Source: Sphingomonas insulae (GTDB taxonomy: Bacteria; Pseudomonadota; Alphaproteobacteria; Sphingomonadales; Sphingomonadaceae). Taken from it: a stretch of DNA of 64,000 nt. Where the stretch lies: positions 62,001 to 126,000 of the forward strand of contig NZ_CP048421.1 of the NCBI RefSeq assembly GCF_010450875.1, given 5' to 3'. The position numbers and the translations under genes are program-made. A model generated the notes under the pieces. That model made no database searches. It had not been told where the DNA came from and saw nothing but the letters and a program-made list of their open reading frames with translations. Shown here piece by piece: positions 1-8,786 of this stretch. Numbering within the stretch: the stretch's first letter is position 1; each line of letters begins with the position of its first letter.

Positions 1-284
1 GTGCCCTCCCCTTCTCCGCCCTCCTGACGGCGAAGCACGACCGCGCCGCCCACTGAGAAATGAAAGGGGACGCGGCCGAGATCCGCATTGTCGTCGTCAT
101 ACGCGCCACGCGCATAGTCGCCGTTACGCAGGTCGATCGACACAACCGGATGGATGTTTCCCGACCCGACATCGATTTCCGACAACGTCGCATCTTCAGT
201 ATCGGCGAACGGGATGGTCTGCGCACCTGCCGGCGCCGTGACGACGAGCGCCACGGCAGCCGGCATTGCCCTTGATGGCCGCAT
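1..284 (-). CDS. Secreted protein of unknown function, 3' end beyond window
   Basis: This frame is open from an ATG at 284 to the window edge, so 94 codons are visible and the C-terminus is missing. The first ~22 residues form a signal-peptide-like stretch ending ...PAGAQT. The mature part is Asp/Gly rich (RNGDYARGAYDDDN) and could belong to an outer-membrane or cell-surface protein, but I do not recognise the family. The ATG overlaps the stop of the upstream dehydrogenase gene as TGATG, so the two are probably translationally coupled. This is inference from position and composition only. Confidence 0.6.
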   Translation of the reverse strand, partial: MRPSRAMPAAVALVVTAPAGAQTIPFADTEDATLSEIDVGSGNIHPVVSIDLRNGDYARGAYDDDNADLGRVPFHFSVGGAVVLRRQEGGEGEG

Positions 285-1561
285 CACGAGGTCCGGCGGA
301 CCATCCATACGGTATCGCCAGCGTCATCGACGACGAAGATCGCTCCGTCCTCACGGGCCTGGACGCTGACCGGGCGGCCATAGACATGGCCCTTCTTCTC
401 ATCGGCAACGAAGCCGGTGAGGAATGGCTGCGGCGCACCGGTCGGCCGGCCATTCGCAAACGGCACCGCCAGCACGTCATAGCCGATGAAGCTCGACCGG
501 TTCCACGAGCCGTGTCGGGCAACAAAGGCCGTTTTGCCCGCATCCGTTCCCTTGTTGAAAGCAAGACCCAGCGCTGCGGCATGCGGACCGACCGCGACGT
601 CGGGCATCAGCGTGGTTGCGAGCAAATCACGCTTTTCGTTGGGGTGCCGTGGATCCTGCTTGCCATAATAGCTGTACGGCCAGCCATAGAAGCCTCCCTC
701 ACGCACGCCGACCAGATAGTCGGGCGAGATGTCGTCGCCCAGTTCATCGCGCTCGTTGACTGCTGTCCATAAGGTACTGGTCGAAGGTGCCCACGCCATG
801 CCGACGGGGTTGCGGAGACCCGAAGCGTATAGTCGCTCACGCCCAGTCGCAAGATCCACCGCGAGGATCGCGGCGCGGCGCTTTTCCTCGTCCATCCCAT
901 GCTCGCCGACGTTGGAAGCGGAGCCCACGGACACATACAATATGCGCGCGTCGGGGCTCAGCAGCAGGTTGCGCGTCCAGTGATTGTTATAGCCCCCGGC
1001 AGGCAGCGAGATCAGGGGAGCGGGCGCTGCGGTGATCCGCGTTTGACCCGGCTGATAGGGGAAGCTGACCACGCCGTCGGTATTGCCAACATAGAGACGT
1101 CCGTTGGCATATTGCATCCCGAACGGCTGGTTGAGCCCCTCTCGCAGCACGAAGCGTTGTTCGGCGATACCATCCCGGTTCGCATCGCGAAGGAGCGTGA
1201 TGCGATTTGCGCTGAAGCCGGTCGTCTTGGACAGAGCCTGCCCTCGTTGCACCTCCGGTTCGGCGTCGAGCTTCGGCTTGGTCCGGGCCTCTGCAACTAG
1301 CACGTCACCATTTGGCAGCAGCAACGCCTGGCGTGGATATTCAAGGCCGCCGGCGAACTTTAACACCTCGTAACCGCGCGGCGCCACGGGCTTGCGTCCT
1401 TCGGGCCAGCCGATCGTGCGCGGATGATTTACTACCGACTCAGTGGCGTAGGGCTCAGCTTGTGGTTGGAGGCCAACGACTTGCGGATCACGCTGGGCTT
1501 GCGCGGCGTCGGCAAACAGCGTGGCAACGAGGCAGGCATGCGCGAATACGATCTTGTTCAT
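284..1561 (-). CDS. PQQ-dependent sugar dehydrogenase (L-sorbosone dehydrogenase-like)
   Basis: The 425-residue product has a signal peptide (MNKIVFAHACLVATLFADAAQA) and a six-bladed beta-propeller-like sequence typical of soluble PQQ sugar dehydrogenases: GLEYPRQALLLPNGDVLVAE, LNQPFGMQYANGRLYVGNTD, GLRNPVGMAWAP and GGFYGWPYSYYG. The family oxidises aldoses or sorbosone in the periplasm using PQQ and calcium. GGGAG precedes the ATG at a suitable distance. The stop overlaps the start of the secreted-protein gene downstream, which suggests one operon. The substrate cannot be read from sequence. No PQQ synthesis genes are in the window. Confidence 0.85.
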   Translation of the reverse strand: MNKIVFAHACLVATLFADAAQAQRDPQVVGLQPQAEPYATESVVNHPRTIGWPEGRKPVAPRGYEVLKFAGGLEYPRQALLLPNGDVLVAEARTKPKLDAEPEVQRGQALSKTTGFSANRITLLRDANRDGIAEQRFVLREGLNQPFGMQYANGRLYVGNTDGVVSFPYQPGQTRITAAPAPLISLPAGGYNNHWTRNLLLSPDARILYVSVGSASNVGEHGMDEEKRRAAILAVDLATGRERLYASGLRNPVGMAWAPSTSTLWTAVNERDELGDDISPDYLVGVREGGFYGWPYSYYGKQDPRHPNEKRDLLATTLMPDVAVGPHAAALGLAFNKGTDAGKTAFVARHGSWNRSSFIGYDVLAVPFANGRPTGAPQPFLTGFVADEKKGHVYGRPVSVQAREDGAIFVVDDAGDTVWMVRRTS

Positions 1562-1873
1562 GGAGGCTCCCGGCTTTGCGTCGGGATGAACCCTTGGGAT
1601 CAGTCATATATCCAAGCCGAAATGCGCAACGCTGGTATGCCCGCCGGTTGACTCATATCCGGTCGTTCGCGGCATCTTTTAAGCTCACCGCTTTCGGCCA
1701 TCCGTCCATGTTGGTAGCGGAGGAGGAGCTGAGCCTTCGACCTGCTCGCCGACCCGAGAGCTTCTAGAAAAGGATGGCATTTCGAAGGTGCTACCGCGGC
1801 TCTCATGTCCGTCACCTCGATGGGTGATACGATCCAGATTGCGGCCACGCTCATACACCGCTAGCTGTTGCAT
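1562..1873. other. Intergenic, divergent promoter region
   Basis: This 312-bp gap separates the leftward dehydrogenase gene from the rightward serine hydrolase gene. It must hold both promoters. I see no convincing ORF, hairpin or recognisable operator in it. Confidence 0.4.
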
Positions 1874-2959
1874 ATGAGTAATACAGTCAGTGGGCTGAAG
1901 CAGGCAGTTTACGGCGGTTTGGGCATGCTAATGGCTTCCGCCTCAGTGGCGAACGCCAGAACGAACTTCACGCTCCCGGATATGACCACAACCCTCCGCG
2001 AACAGCGCGTGGAAAGCGCGTCGATCGCCCTGATCCGCAACGGACAAATCGTCTCGACCGGGGCTTGGGGCATGGCAGGGCCGAACCGTGCGGCGACCGC
2101 TTCCACGCCCTACAATCTCGCGTCGCTGACAAAGCCGTTGACGGCGGAGGTCATCCTGCGACTGGTGTCGGCCGGCAAACTGTCGCTCGATGAGCCGATG
2201 GATCGCTACTGGAGCGACCCCGACCTGTCGCGCGATCCCCGGCGGATGAAGCTGACCGTCCGCATGGCACTGAGCCATCGCACCGGGTTGCCGAACTGGC
2301 GCGATGCGAAGGGGCTGGCGTTCGATCATGATCCCGGCACGACCACCGGCTATTCGGGCGAGGGGTATCAATATGCGGCGCGCTACGCCGAGCACCGCAC
2401 CGGGCAATCGTTCGAGACGCTTGCTGGTCGCTGGCTGTTCGCCCCCGCCCATATGCGCGCCTCGGGCTATGTGTCGTCACAAGGCGAGACGGTGCCGATC
2501 GCCGTGCCCTATGACGACGCAGGCAATCCGCTGCCGGTCGAGCGGGTGACGCGATACAATGCTGCCGACTTAGCGCACGCGACGGCGCGTGATTATGCGC
2601 GCTTTCTCATCGATGCCCGCAACGACCGGGACCTGGTCGCGTCTTTGGCGGCGGAGCGGAGCACATCGCAGGCCGACCTGACGCCGGAAATATGTGCCGG
2701 ACCGAAGGCGGCCAGCTGTCCGCGCTGGACCGGGTTCGGCCTCGGTTGGCAGCTCCTCGGCTTTCCCGATGGCACGACGATGCTCCACACCGGCAAGGAT
2801 GCAGGGGCGTTCACCTTCGCCGCGATCGATCGCGCGAGCGGCGACGGCATCGTCATCCTGACCAACAGCGACAACGGGTGGCGGGTCATCCTGCCCATCC
2901 TCGAACGCACGCGGAGCGATCCGAAGCTGATCGCCTTCCTCCGTGGCCAGATGAACTGA
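1874..2959 (+). CDS. Beta-lactamase-family serine hydrolase (class C / S12-like)
   Basis: A 361-residue secreted protein with a signal peptide ending ...SASVANA. It carries the SxxK motif as SLTK (about residue 85), a central region with the family pattern RMALSHRTGLPNW, and HTGKDAG near the C-terminus in the place of the KTG box. These are hallmarks of penicillin-binding-protein-like esterases and class C-related hydrolases. The ATG at 1874 is chosen over the in-frame TTG six bases upstream. Activity could be peptidase, esterase or beta-lactamase. The HTG box and absence of a regulatory ampR neighbour make a dedicated AmpC less likely. An NTF2-like gene follows 7 bp later, so they are probably co-transcribed. 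Confidence 0.85.
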   Translation: MSNTVSGLKQAVYGGLGMLMASASVANARTNFTLPDMTTTLREQRVESASIALIRNGQIVSTGAWGMAGPNRAATASTPYNLASLTKPLTAEVILRLVSAGKLSLDEPMDRYWSDPDLSRDPRRMKLTVRMALSHRTGLPNWRDAKGLAFDHDPGTTTGYSGEGYQYAARYAEHRTGQSFETLAGRWLFAPAHMRASGYVSSQGETVPIAVPYDDAGNPLPVERVTRYNAADLAHATARDYARFLIDARNDRDLVASLAAERSTSQADLTPEICAGPKAASCPRWTGFGLGWQLLGFPDGTTMLHTGKDAGAFTFAAIDRASGDGIVILTNSDNGWRVILPILERTRSDPKLIAFLRGQMN

Positions 2960-2966
2960 CAGGACC

Positions 2967-3449
2967 ATGAGCATGATGATCGCCATCGCCGTTGCCGCAG
3001 CCTTGCTCGCGACGTCCGTTCCGCCCCCCGCCGATCCGTTGACGACGGAGATCGGCGCGCTCGATGCGAAGGTCTTCAACGCCTACAACCGCTGCGACCT
3101 GCCGACCTTCTCGGGCTATTTCGATCCGAAGGTCGCCTTTTATCACGACACTGGCGGCGCGACGTTCGAGCGTGAAGCGATGGTGGACGGCGTCCGCAAA
3201 TACATCTGCGGGAAGGTGAAGCGCGAGCTGATCCCGGCGACGTTCCGCGTCTATCTGATCAAAAACTATGGCGCGATTGAGGAAGGCGAACACCGCTTCT
3301 GCGAACTGGCGACGGGACGATGCGAGGGGATCGCCAAATTCGTGATGGTCTGGGCAAAGCAGGATGGCACCTGGCGGATCACCAGCGTTCTCAGTTACGG
3401 GCACCGCGCCGCGACGCCTGCGGGGCAGCGAAGCGCCACTGACAGATAG
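2967..3449 (+). CDS. Secreted NTF2-like (DUF4440-type) protein
   Basis: A 160-residue protein with a short hydrophobic signal-like N-terminus (MSMMIAIAVAAALLATSVPP), followed by an NTF2/SnoaL-type cone fold sequence: a helical start (LDAKVFNAYNRCDLPTFSGYF), then strands ending in the characteristic MVWAKQDGTWRITSVLSYGH. Such domains are often small-ligand binding or isomerase-like. No catalytic residues can be assigned here. It lies 7 bp downstream of the serine hydrolase and probably shares its transcript. Confidence 0.75.
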   Translation: MSMMIAIAVAAALLATSVPPPADPLTTEIGALDAKVFNAYNRCDLPTFSGYFDPKVAFYHDTGGATFEREAMVDGVRKYICGKVKRELIPATFRVYLIKNYGAIEEGEHRFCELATGRCEGIAKFVMVWAKQDGTWRITSVLSYGHRAATPAGQRSATDR

Positions 3450-3778
3450 CTCGTGGGGTGCTTCCCGATTTGGTTTGGCGGACCAGACCCATAGTCGGTC
3501 ACTCAGGGCCCGTTTTCCGCTTCCCGAAAGCCGCCATCCGTTCATCTCACCCGCGGCCGGCTGCGTCTCGGCTTAGAGGGCCGGGTACTTGCATCAGTGT
3601 AGCCGGGTCTAGCGTGCCGTAGATGTGCATCAAAACCGCCTGCTTTCACGTCGGACATGTCGCGACAAATACGCCGTCAGTCTAACCAGCACCGGCGTTG
3701 CGAAACTTAGCACATTCACGACAAAAGGCTGCGGTGCGAAGCAGCCGGAAGGCTGGCACAACACCAGCGCTGCCGTTT
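3450..3778. other. Intergenic, convergent gene ends
   Basis: This 329-bp gap lies between the 3' ends of the NTF2-like gene and the CPBP protease gene. Short open frames are present, but none has a ribosome binding site or a recognisable product. No clear terminator hairpin was found by eye. Confidence 0.35.
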
Positions 3779-4540
3779 TTACGCCGCTAGGAAAGCCCAT
3801 CGCGGCGGCTTGCGCGCGATGATCCAGTCAGCGATCGCGGGCCGGATGAAGAAGGCCAGCACGTCGATCACCGCATGCGCAATCATGACTCGCAGCAACG
3901 ATCCATGGTGAAGATAGTAGAACGTCAGCAACGCACCGGCGGCCATGGTAGCGAGGACGCCCTTCCAGCCATAGTGCGCGTGCGCCAACCCGAAGCATAG
4001 CATCGACACGACCAGTGAGGTCGCCAGCGAGCCGGTGAGATGGAAAAGGAGCAGCGGCAGCGCCAGGCGGAAGAACAGTTCTTCGCTGAACCCCGCATTG
4101 AGGCTCAGCAGCAGGGCAAGCACGGCTTCGCGGCGGTTGCGGGGGATCAACGCTGCATCGGGACCGGGCCGCGGAGAGAGCGCCGTCTTTAGGCGACGCC
4201 ACTGGATCGCGATCGACACTGCAATCCCGGCCGAGAGGCCCGCGGCCATGGGCACCCAATGGTCGCCGGACGGGTGACCTCGGGACTGCAACACGTGGTT
4301 CGCGGGCGCGAATGCCTGAGGAAAAGCGCTGAAGGGTGAGAGTGCGTCCACCAGCCAGAGGCTGACCACGCTTGCCCCCACCAGAACGGCAAAGCTCTCG
4401 ACAAGCCATCGACTGTAAAAATGCTGCCGCTCAATCGTGCCGGACAGCGCCTCGAACCGCGCATAGGCCGTGACATCGCGCCGCACCCACCATGTACCGC
4501 CCGCGGCCATCATGGCCATCCACCCCCACAACAGCACCAC
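3779..4540 (-). CDS. CPBP-family intramembrane metalloprotease (Abi-like)
   Basis: A polytopic membrane protein with the CPBP/Abi signature motifs: SEELFFR (EExxxR), then FGLAHAHYG (FxxxH), then IAHAVIDVLAF (HxxxD), which form the glutamate/histidine metal site of this family. The family includes type II CAAX-prenyl proteases and bacteriocin self-immunity proteins. The start is taken as GTG at 4540 because GGAG lies 9 bases upstream. The open frame extends to an ATG at 4600 without a good ribosome site. It is divergent from the membrane protein at 4651. The substrate is unknown. Confidence 0.8.
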   Translation of the reverse strand: MVLLWGWMAMMAAGGTWWVRRDVTAYARFEALSGTIERQHFYSRWLVESFAVLVGASVVSLWLVDALSPFSAFPQAFAPANHVLQSRGHPSGDHWVPMAAGLSAGIAVSIAIQWRRLKTALSPRPGPDAALIPRNRREAVLALLLSLNAGFSEELFFRLALPLLLFHLTGSLATSLVVSMLCFGLAHAHYGWKGVLATMAAGALLTFYYLHHGSLLRVMIAHAVIDVLAFFIRPAIADWIIARKPPRWAFLAA

Positions 4541-4650
4541 GTCACTTCTCCGCTTTATGTTTCCATGACGGAAAGTGACCGTTGCTTTCCACATCGTCAA
4601 GTCGTAAGTTGCCTATCTGGAAAACGGATGGTGGTGTTGGGAAATTGGAT

Positions 4651-5103
4651 ATGGACGAACAGGAGGCAGCGCGGACACTGGACATGATGCAAGCGACGCG
4701 CGGCGTGTTGGCCGCGCGGACTAGGTGGTCGCTTGCCCGGCATGCCGCGGTCGGAGTGCTGTTGGGCGGTCTGATCGCAGGCTATGCACTGCCCGGCTCT
4801 TCGCCGGTGGTGATGGTCGTGGTTTGTCTGGCCGTCACAGTTGCGATCGTCGCGCGGGACCGTTCGCGCGATGGGTTCTTCGTCAACGGCTATCGGCCAG
4901 GACGCACACAACGGATCACGTTCGCGCTCGTGGCGATCGCGGTCACCGCTCTGGCGAGCGCAATCGTCCTGAAGGAGCAATACGGCCTGGATTGGGCGCC
5001 CGTGGCGATTGGGATCGTACTGGCCGTCGTTGCCACGATCGTGAGCATCGTATGGGAGCGCGTGTACCGCCAGGAATTGAAGGAACCAAGTCGTGAGCGT
5101 TGA
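4651..5103 (+). CDS. Small membrane protein of unknown function
   Basis: A 150-residue protein with four predicted hydrophobic segments in two pairs (VGVLLGGLIAGYALP, VVMVVVCLAVTVAIVA, then ITFALVAIAVTALASAIVL and VAIGIVLAVVATIVSIVW). The N-terminus is short and acidic (MDEQEAART). Its last 11 bases overlap the start of a winged-helix regulator gene, an arrangement common for membrane protein plus DNA-binding regulator pairs in this group. The ATG at 4651 fits the acidic start better than the open frame upstream. The role is not known. Confidence 0.7.
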   Translation: MDEQEAARTLDMMQATRGVLAARTRWSLARHAAVGVLLGGLIAGYALPGSSPVVMVVVCLAVTVAIVARDRSRDGFFVNGYRPGRTQRITFALVAIAVTALASAIVLKEQYGLDWAPVAIGIVLAVVATIVSIVWERVYRQELKEPSRER

Positions 5104-5395
5104 ACGGCTTGATCCGCTGATCCACCCGCCGGCTCGGCTTCAGCTCATGGCACTGCTGGCGGATGTCAGCGAGATGGAGTTCGCGACCGCCCGCGAAATT
5201 CTGGGCGTGAGCGACTCCGTTTTGTCCAAGCACCTCGCCCAGCTCGGAGATGGCGGGTACGTTCAGCTACGTAAGGCGACGATCAACACCCGCCAGAGAA
5301 CTTGGATCGTCGCGACCGCAGCGGGACGATCCGCCTTCAAGGGCCACGTCGCGGCGCTCCAGGCACTTGCATCGGGAAGAGCGCCTCTCGCATGA
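5093..5395 (+). CDS. Winged-helix transcriptional regulator (MarR/ArsR-like, HTH_34 type)
   Basis: A 100-residue protein that is essentially one winged-helix domain: PPARLQLMALLADVSEMEFA, recognition helix region VSDSVLSKHLAQLGDGGYV, and wing RQRTWIVATAAGRSAFKGH. This is the pattern of the small regulator family with minimal MarR/ArsR-like architecture. It starts with GTG at 5093, inside the end of the upstream membrane-protein gene, so translation is coupled. It probably regulates its own operon. The inducer is unknown. Confidence 0.8.
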   Translation: MSVERLDPLIHPPARLQLMALLADVSEMEFATAREILGVSDSVLSKHLAQLGDGGYVQLRKATINTRQRTWIVATAAGRSAFKGHVAALQALASGRAPLA

Positions 5396-5793
5396 ACAAG
5401 CCGATTCCTAGTCCAGGAGTCATTTTCGAGAGGCCAACTGGCGCCTTCACCCTCTAATCGCCCGGCGCTCAGCCACCACAGTGTTACGAAAGCCGGGACA
5501 AACGCGACGTCCGAAAGTTAGGATCTGCGACAGCTACCCAGAGGCGAGCTCGACCCAATTCCAGACGCTCGGGCCATCCTGCTTGCTCTCAAGTTTCGGA
5601 AGCTTGTTCAGCTTAAGCCGATACTGAGGCAGCGATGCCCTGAGGCATCCGATGCATAGACCCACCGGATGCTGCCGCAGCCTGCGACTTAGCCGGCAAA
5701 GGACGCTTGCGTCGTATGGCCATGTGTCGGTTGCTCGTAGCCCCGTTTCATGCTCCCTTGATGCCGGCCTTGGAATTTCGATGCGGGGTAAAT
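5396..5793. other. Intergenic region without recognised gene
   Basis: About 400 bp. A 21-codon frame (5392-5457) starts as ATGA on the regulator stop but has no other support. Nothing else recognisable is present before the hypothetical protein that starts at 5794. Confidence 0.35.
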
Positions 5794-6513
5794 ATGGCCT
5801 TTAAAGCCGCGGCAGGCAAAGTCATCGGTTGGATCGGTGCGGCAAGTTCCGCCGCTATCGCGGCGGCTGTAGGAGCCTACGTGACCGCGCTGGCGAGCCC
5901 AGAGTCCAAGGCCGGGGAGACAGCACGCAACTTACTTCCACCAGTGCTGACGAAAACGCTGCCGACTGCAAACCCATCGGCAGAAGAGATCAAGCAGGAT
6001 GCTCCCTCGCGGGCACCCGAACCTACAGCACCTTTCCGCTTCGACGCCCTTACCATCGCCGGCGCCTCGCCCATGGTGGCGTCCCCCGCCGAAGCACCTC
6101 TGCTGGCTAGCGCTGCTCAACCAGTCGTTCAAAACGGCCGCCAACTCAGATTGACCATATATCTTCAACCGAAAACGCCGGATTTGAAGGCCTTCGTACC
6201 TAACGTCGGCTCTCTCGAAGATTGGAGCTTCCGCATCATGGAGAGCGGAGTGACCTGCAGGGCGGGCTGGGGCGAGTTGCAAGGTCTCAAGAGCTTTCAA
6301 GGTGACGGATGGAGAAAGCCAAACGTTGTGTTGGACCAGTTGCCCACTGCATCACCCACGTCCGTCGATGTGGCACTGACATGTGATGGTGACGTGGAAG
6401 CCAATCAAAATCTGCTTGTAATCGCTCGCATAGATGTTGTCCCGGATGGAGAACGGCTGCCAGTCCGCCTGACATCTCGACCTTTGGATGTCGTGACCAG
6501 TCGCACAGGGTAG
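5794..6513 (+). CDS. Hypothetical protein with N-terminal membrane anchor
   Basis: A 239-residue protein if the ATG at 5794 is used; an upstream ATG at 5707 would add 29 residues without hydrophobic character. The start is preferred because it puts one transmembrane helix directly at the N-terminus (VIGWIGAASSAAIAAAVGAYV). The remainder is a Pro/Ala-rich linker and a beta-rich region (RLTIYLQP, VDVALTCDGD, LLVIARIDVV). I do not recognise the family. It sits next to an IS6 remnant, and its base composition is slightly lower in GC than its neighbours. Confidence 0.55.
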   Translation: MAFKAAAGKVIGWIGAASSAAIAAAVGAYVTALASPESKAGETARNLLPPVLTKTLPTANPSAEEIKQDAPSRAPEPTAPFRFDALTIAGASPMVASPAEAPLLASAAQPVVQNGRQLRLTIYLQPKTPDLKAFVPNVGSLEDWSFRIMESGVTCRAGWGELQGLKSFQGDGWRKPNVVLDQLPTASPTSVDVALTCDGDVEANQNLLVIARIDVVPDGERLPVRLTSRPLDVVTSRTG

Positions 6514-6585
6514 CTTTGTTTCGAACGGTGACCCACTTATGGACGCTCAGTGCTCTTCCTGCGCTTCCCAACTCCGGACACTCAT

Positions 6586-6837
6586 TCATCGGTTCGCGAT
6601 TGCACTGCAGCGCCGCTCGAATGCACGCCGGATGTCACCGGCGAACAATGGGCCGAACCTGTTCCACCACAGCCTTACCGTCTCATGGCAGATATCGATC
6701 CCGCGCTCGAACAGCAGGTCTTCCACATTCCGCAATGACAGCGGGAAGCGCACGTAGATCAGCATCACCAGCCGGATCACCTCCCGTAAGGAGTAAAGTA
6801 GCGGAACGGCCAAGCAGGTTTGCGCGGGCGGGGGCAT
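6586..6837 (-). pseudogene. Truncated IS6-family transposase (N-terminal fragment)
   Basis: The 83-residue frame contains the conserved N-terminal part of IS6-family transposases: VRFPLSLRNVEDLLFERG, then CHETVRLWWNRFGPLF. In full elements this is followed by the DDE catalytic core beginning near a WRWHLDE-type motif. Here the frame stops after about 20 diverged residues and no catalytic core is found downstream. It is therefore a dead remnant. No terminal inverted repeats are evident. Its position directly left of the Pycsar operon suggests past IS activity at this edge. Confidence 0.75.
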
Positions 6838-7190
6838 GGGACGCCCCTACCCTGCACTCCTTACCACCAGGTGCATTTGGTTTGCTGGAGCCCTCTAATT
6901 ATCTGGCCCCCCGCGATGCGAACTGTCCACGCGAACGGACGGTCTGCGCCGCACCGAGCCTCCGTAAATTCTCAGCTTCAATGGCCATCCAACCCATACA
7001 AGAAAACCATCGGGCGCTCACGCAGTCCGTCACCCTTGTGAAAACCTCCGTCACCGCAAGTTAGGTCAACGGACTTTTCCGAAATGACTACTCCGTAAGC
7101 CTTGTCGTTCTTGACTTGTTCCTAAGGCGTGCGACACAAGTCGGACGTCGAGCCGCGACTCACGTGCGGCCAATCAGGAGGCGTTCGACG
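6838..7190. other. Leader region of the Pycsar-type operon
   Basis: A 353-bp stretch between the transposase remnant and the cyclase gene. It should hold the operon promoter. AGGAGG at 7176-7181 lies 9 bases before the cyclase ATG and is a strong ribosome binding site. I could not assign -35/-10 boxes with confidence. Confidence 0.4.
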
Positions 7191-8786
7191 ATGGCATGGA
7201 ACGAAGATCGCGCCCGGATGCGCATCAGGCGGTTCATCGACAGCGTTCCCGAGGGCCGGATCGTCGTCGAGGACTTCCGCAGCTTCCTCTCGGAGACGAG
7301 GATGGCGAAGGGCATCACGGCTTCAGCGGCGCTGACCGAGGCGTCACTCGTCGACATTCCGCGCAATCGGGCGATCACGACGCACGCCGTGCACGTCTAC
7401 GCCAACCTTATCGATTTCAACTCGGTTCTCGTCGACGCTGGCAGGGAAACCGAAGCCAGCCACCGCCGTGCTTTCGAGTTCCTTCACGCCCACTATTCCG
7501 CCTGCGATGCGCTGATCGACGAATTCGAGATGCAGCGAGTCGACTTTCACGGATCGAGGCTCCACGCCGTCGTGCTCGCACCGGAGGGGCCGCAGAACGA
7601 GGGTGCCCGCGTCCGCAAGGCGATCGCGTTCGCGGCCGGCTTCCGCGAAATGGTCGAGCGACTGAGCCAAGAGCATACGCGCTTCCAGACCGGCGTCCGG
7701 ATCGGCATCGATAGCGGCCCCGCGGTCGCGATCGATGGCGGCCGCAAGGACGAGCGCGAACCCCTCTTCATCGGTAGTCCCGCGAACCACGCCGCCAAGC
7801 TCGCCGACGGAAATGAGCCGGGAGTCGCCGTCAGTCGTCGCGCCGCGGCCGCGATTGACCGGGCACCGCAGCCGTTCAGCGACATCCTCTCGCTTTCTAA
7901 GTCGCTGGAGCGTCAGTTCCTCGACGAGCACGTGGTCACCGCCGGCGTCGACCGGATGGCCGACGCGCGTCTCGAAACCGCCTACACCAAGGTGGCGGAC
8001 GAGCTGAGGGCACGGGAGAGCGGCTCTGCCAGCGAGGCGGTCTTCCGCTTCCAGCGAAAGGCGCCGCCGCTTAAGGACATCGTCTACGCCGACCATCCGC
8101 CCAGCAGGGCCATCCGTATGGAGATGGCCTCCCTCTTCGCAGACATCGACGGCTTCACGGCGTACATCGACGACTCGATCCGCACCGGACGGATCGCCGA
8201 GGCGGTGTCGAACCTCCACGTCATGCGTGCCGAGATGGCGGCGGTGCTGCGCGAGGACTTCGGCGGACGCAAGGTCAGGTTCGTCGGCGACTGCATTCAC
8301 GGCATGGTCGCTGAGGGCGACGCCCGCAGCACCGATGCCATGGCCACGATGCGGGCGGCGGTGAACGCCGCGGCAGGTCTGCGCTCCTCCTTCGAGCTTT
8401 GCAGGACGATGCTGCCCGGCGCGGACCGGCTGGGCCTCGCGATCGGCATCGACTACGGCGAGACGCCGGTCTGCCGCCTGGGCCTCCGGGGCGAGGCGAG
8501 CGTCCGCGCCGCGGCGAGCCGGGCCACGTGCGTGTCCGAGGCCGAGCAGCGTCGATGCAATGGTCGCGAGACAGCACTTGGCGAGGCAGCCTTCGCCGCG
8601 TCACCCGCCGTCGTCAGGCAGGTCTTCATCTCAGGGCGCAAGGTGCCGAACTTCGATCATGACGCGGCGGACCTCCTCCTCGGCACCATGCAGTCGCCGT
8701 ATCTGTCGAGCGGCGTAGAGGCTGACCCGATGCGGGCACATTCGCCCAAAGACCAGCCGCCCATGCGAGCGCACGACGCCTGGTGA
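7191..8786 (+). CDS. pycC: Pycsar-type nucleotide cyclase (class III cyclase fold)
   Basis: The 531-residue product has a C-terminal class III adenylate/guanylate cyclase domain: SLFADIDGFTAYID gives the first metal-binding Asp (about D318) and FVGDCIHG the second (about D367), followed by LGLAIGIDYGE. The N-terminal half has a second, diverged cyclase-like domain (GVRIGIDSGPAVAIDGG, LFIGSPANHAAKLA), so the protein may form an internal pseudo-dimer. In Pycsar defence such cyclases make cCMP or cUMP on phage infection. The function is inferred from the downstream membrane effector. The ATG at 7191 follows AGGAGG. The stop overlaps the next start as GTGA. The base specificity cannot be read by eye. 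Confidence 0.8.
   Translation: MAWNEDRARMRIRRFIDSVPEGRIVVEDFRSFLSETRMAKGITASAALTEASLVDIPRNRAITTHAVHVYANLIDFNSVLVDAGRETEASHRRAFEFLHAHYSACDALIDEFEMQRVDFHGSRLHAVVLAPEGPQNEGARVRKAIAFAAGFREMVERLSQEHTRFQTGVRIGIDSGPAVAIDGGRKDEREPLFIGSPANHAAKLADGNEPGVAVSRRAAAAIDRAPQPFSDILSLSKSLERQFLDEHVVTAGVDRMADARLETAYTKVADELRARESGSASEAVFRFQRKAPPLKDIVYADHPPSRAIRMEMASLFADIDGFTAYIDDSIRTGRIAEAVSNLHVMRAEMAAVLREDFGGRKVRFVGDCIHGMVAEGDARSTDAMATMRAAVNAAAGLRSSFELCRTMLPGADRLGLAIGIDYGETPVCRLGLRGEASVRAAASRATCVSEAEQRRCNGRETALGEAAFAASPAVVRQVFISGRKVPNFDHDAADLLLGTMQSPYLSSGVEADPMRAHSPKDQPPMRAHDAW

Noticed and set aside
1874..2959. Dedicated AmpC antibiotic-resistance gene
   Set aside because: Family motifs fit general serine hydrolases; no ampR neighbour and an HTG rather than KTG box.
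5392..5457. 21-residue frame starting as ATGA on the winged-helix gene stop
   Set aside because: Single junction only, no downstream gene to couple to, and no conserved feature.
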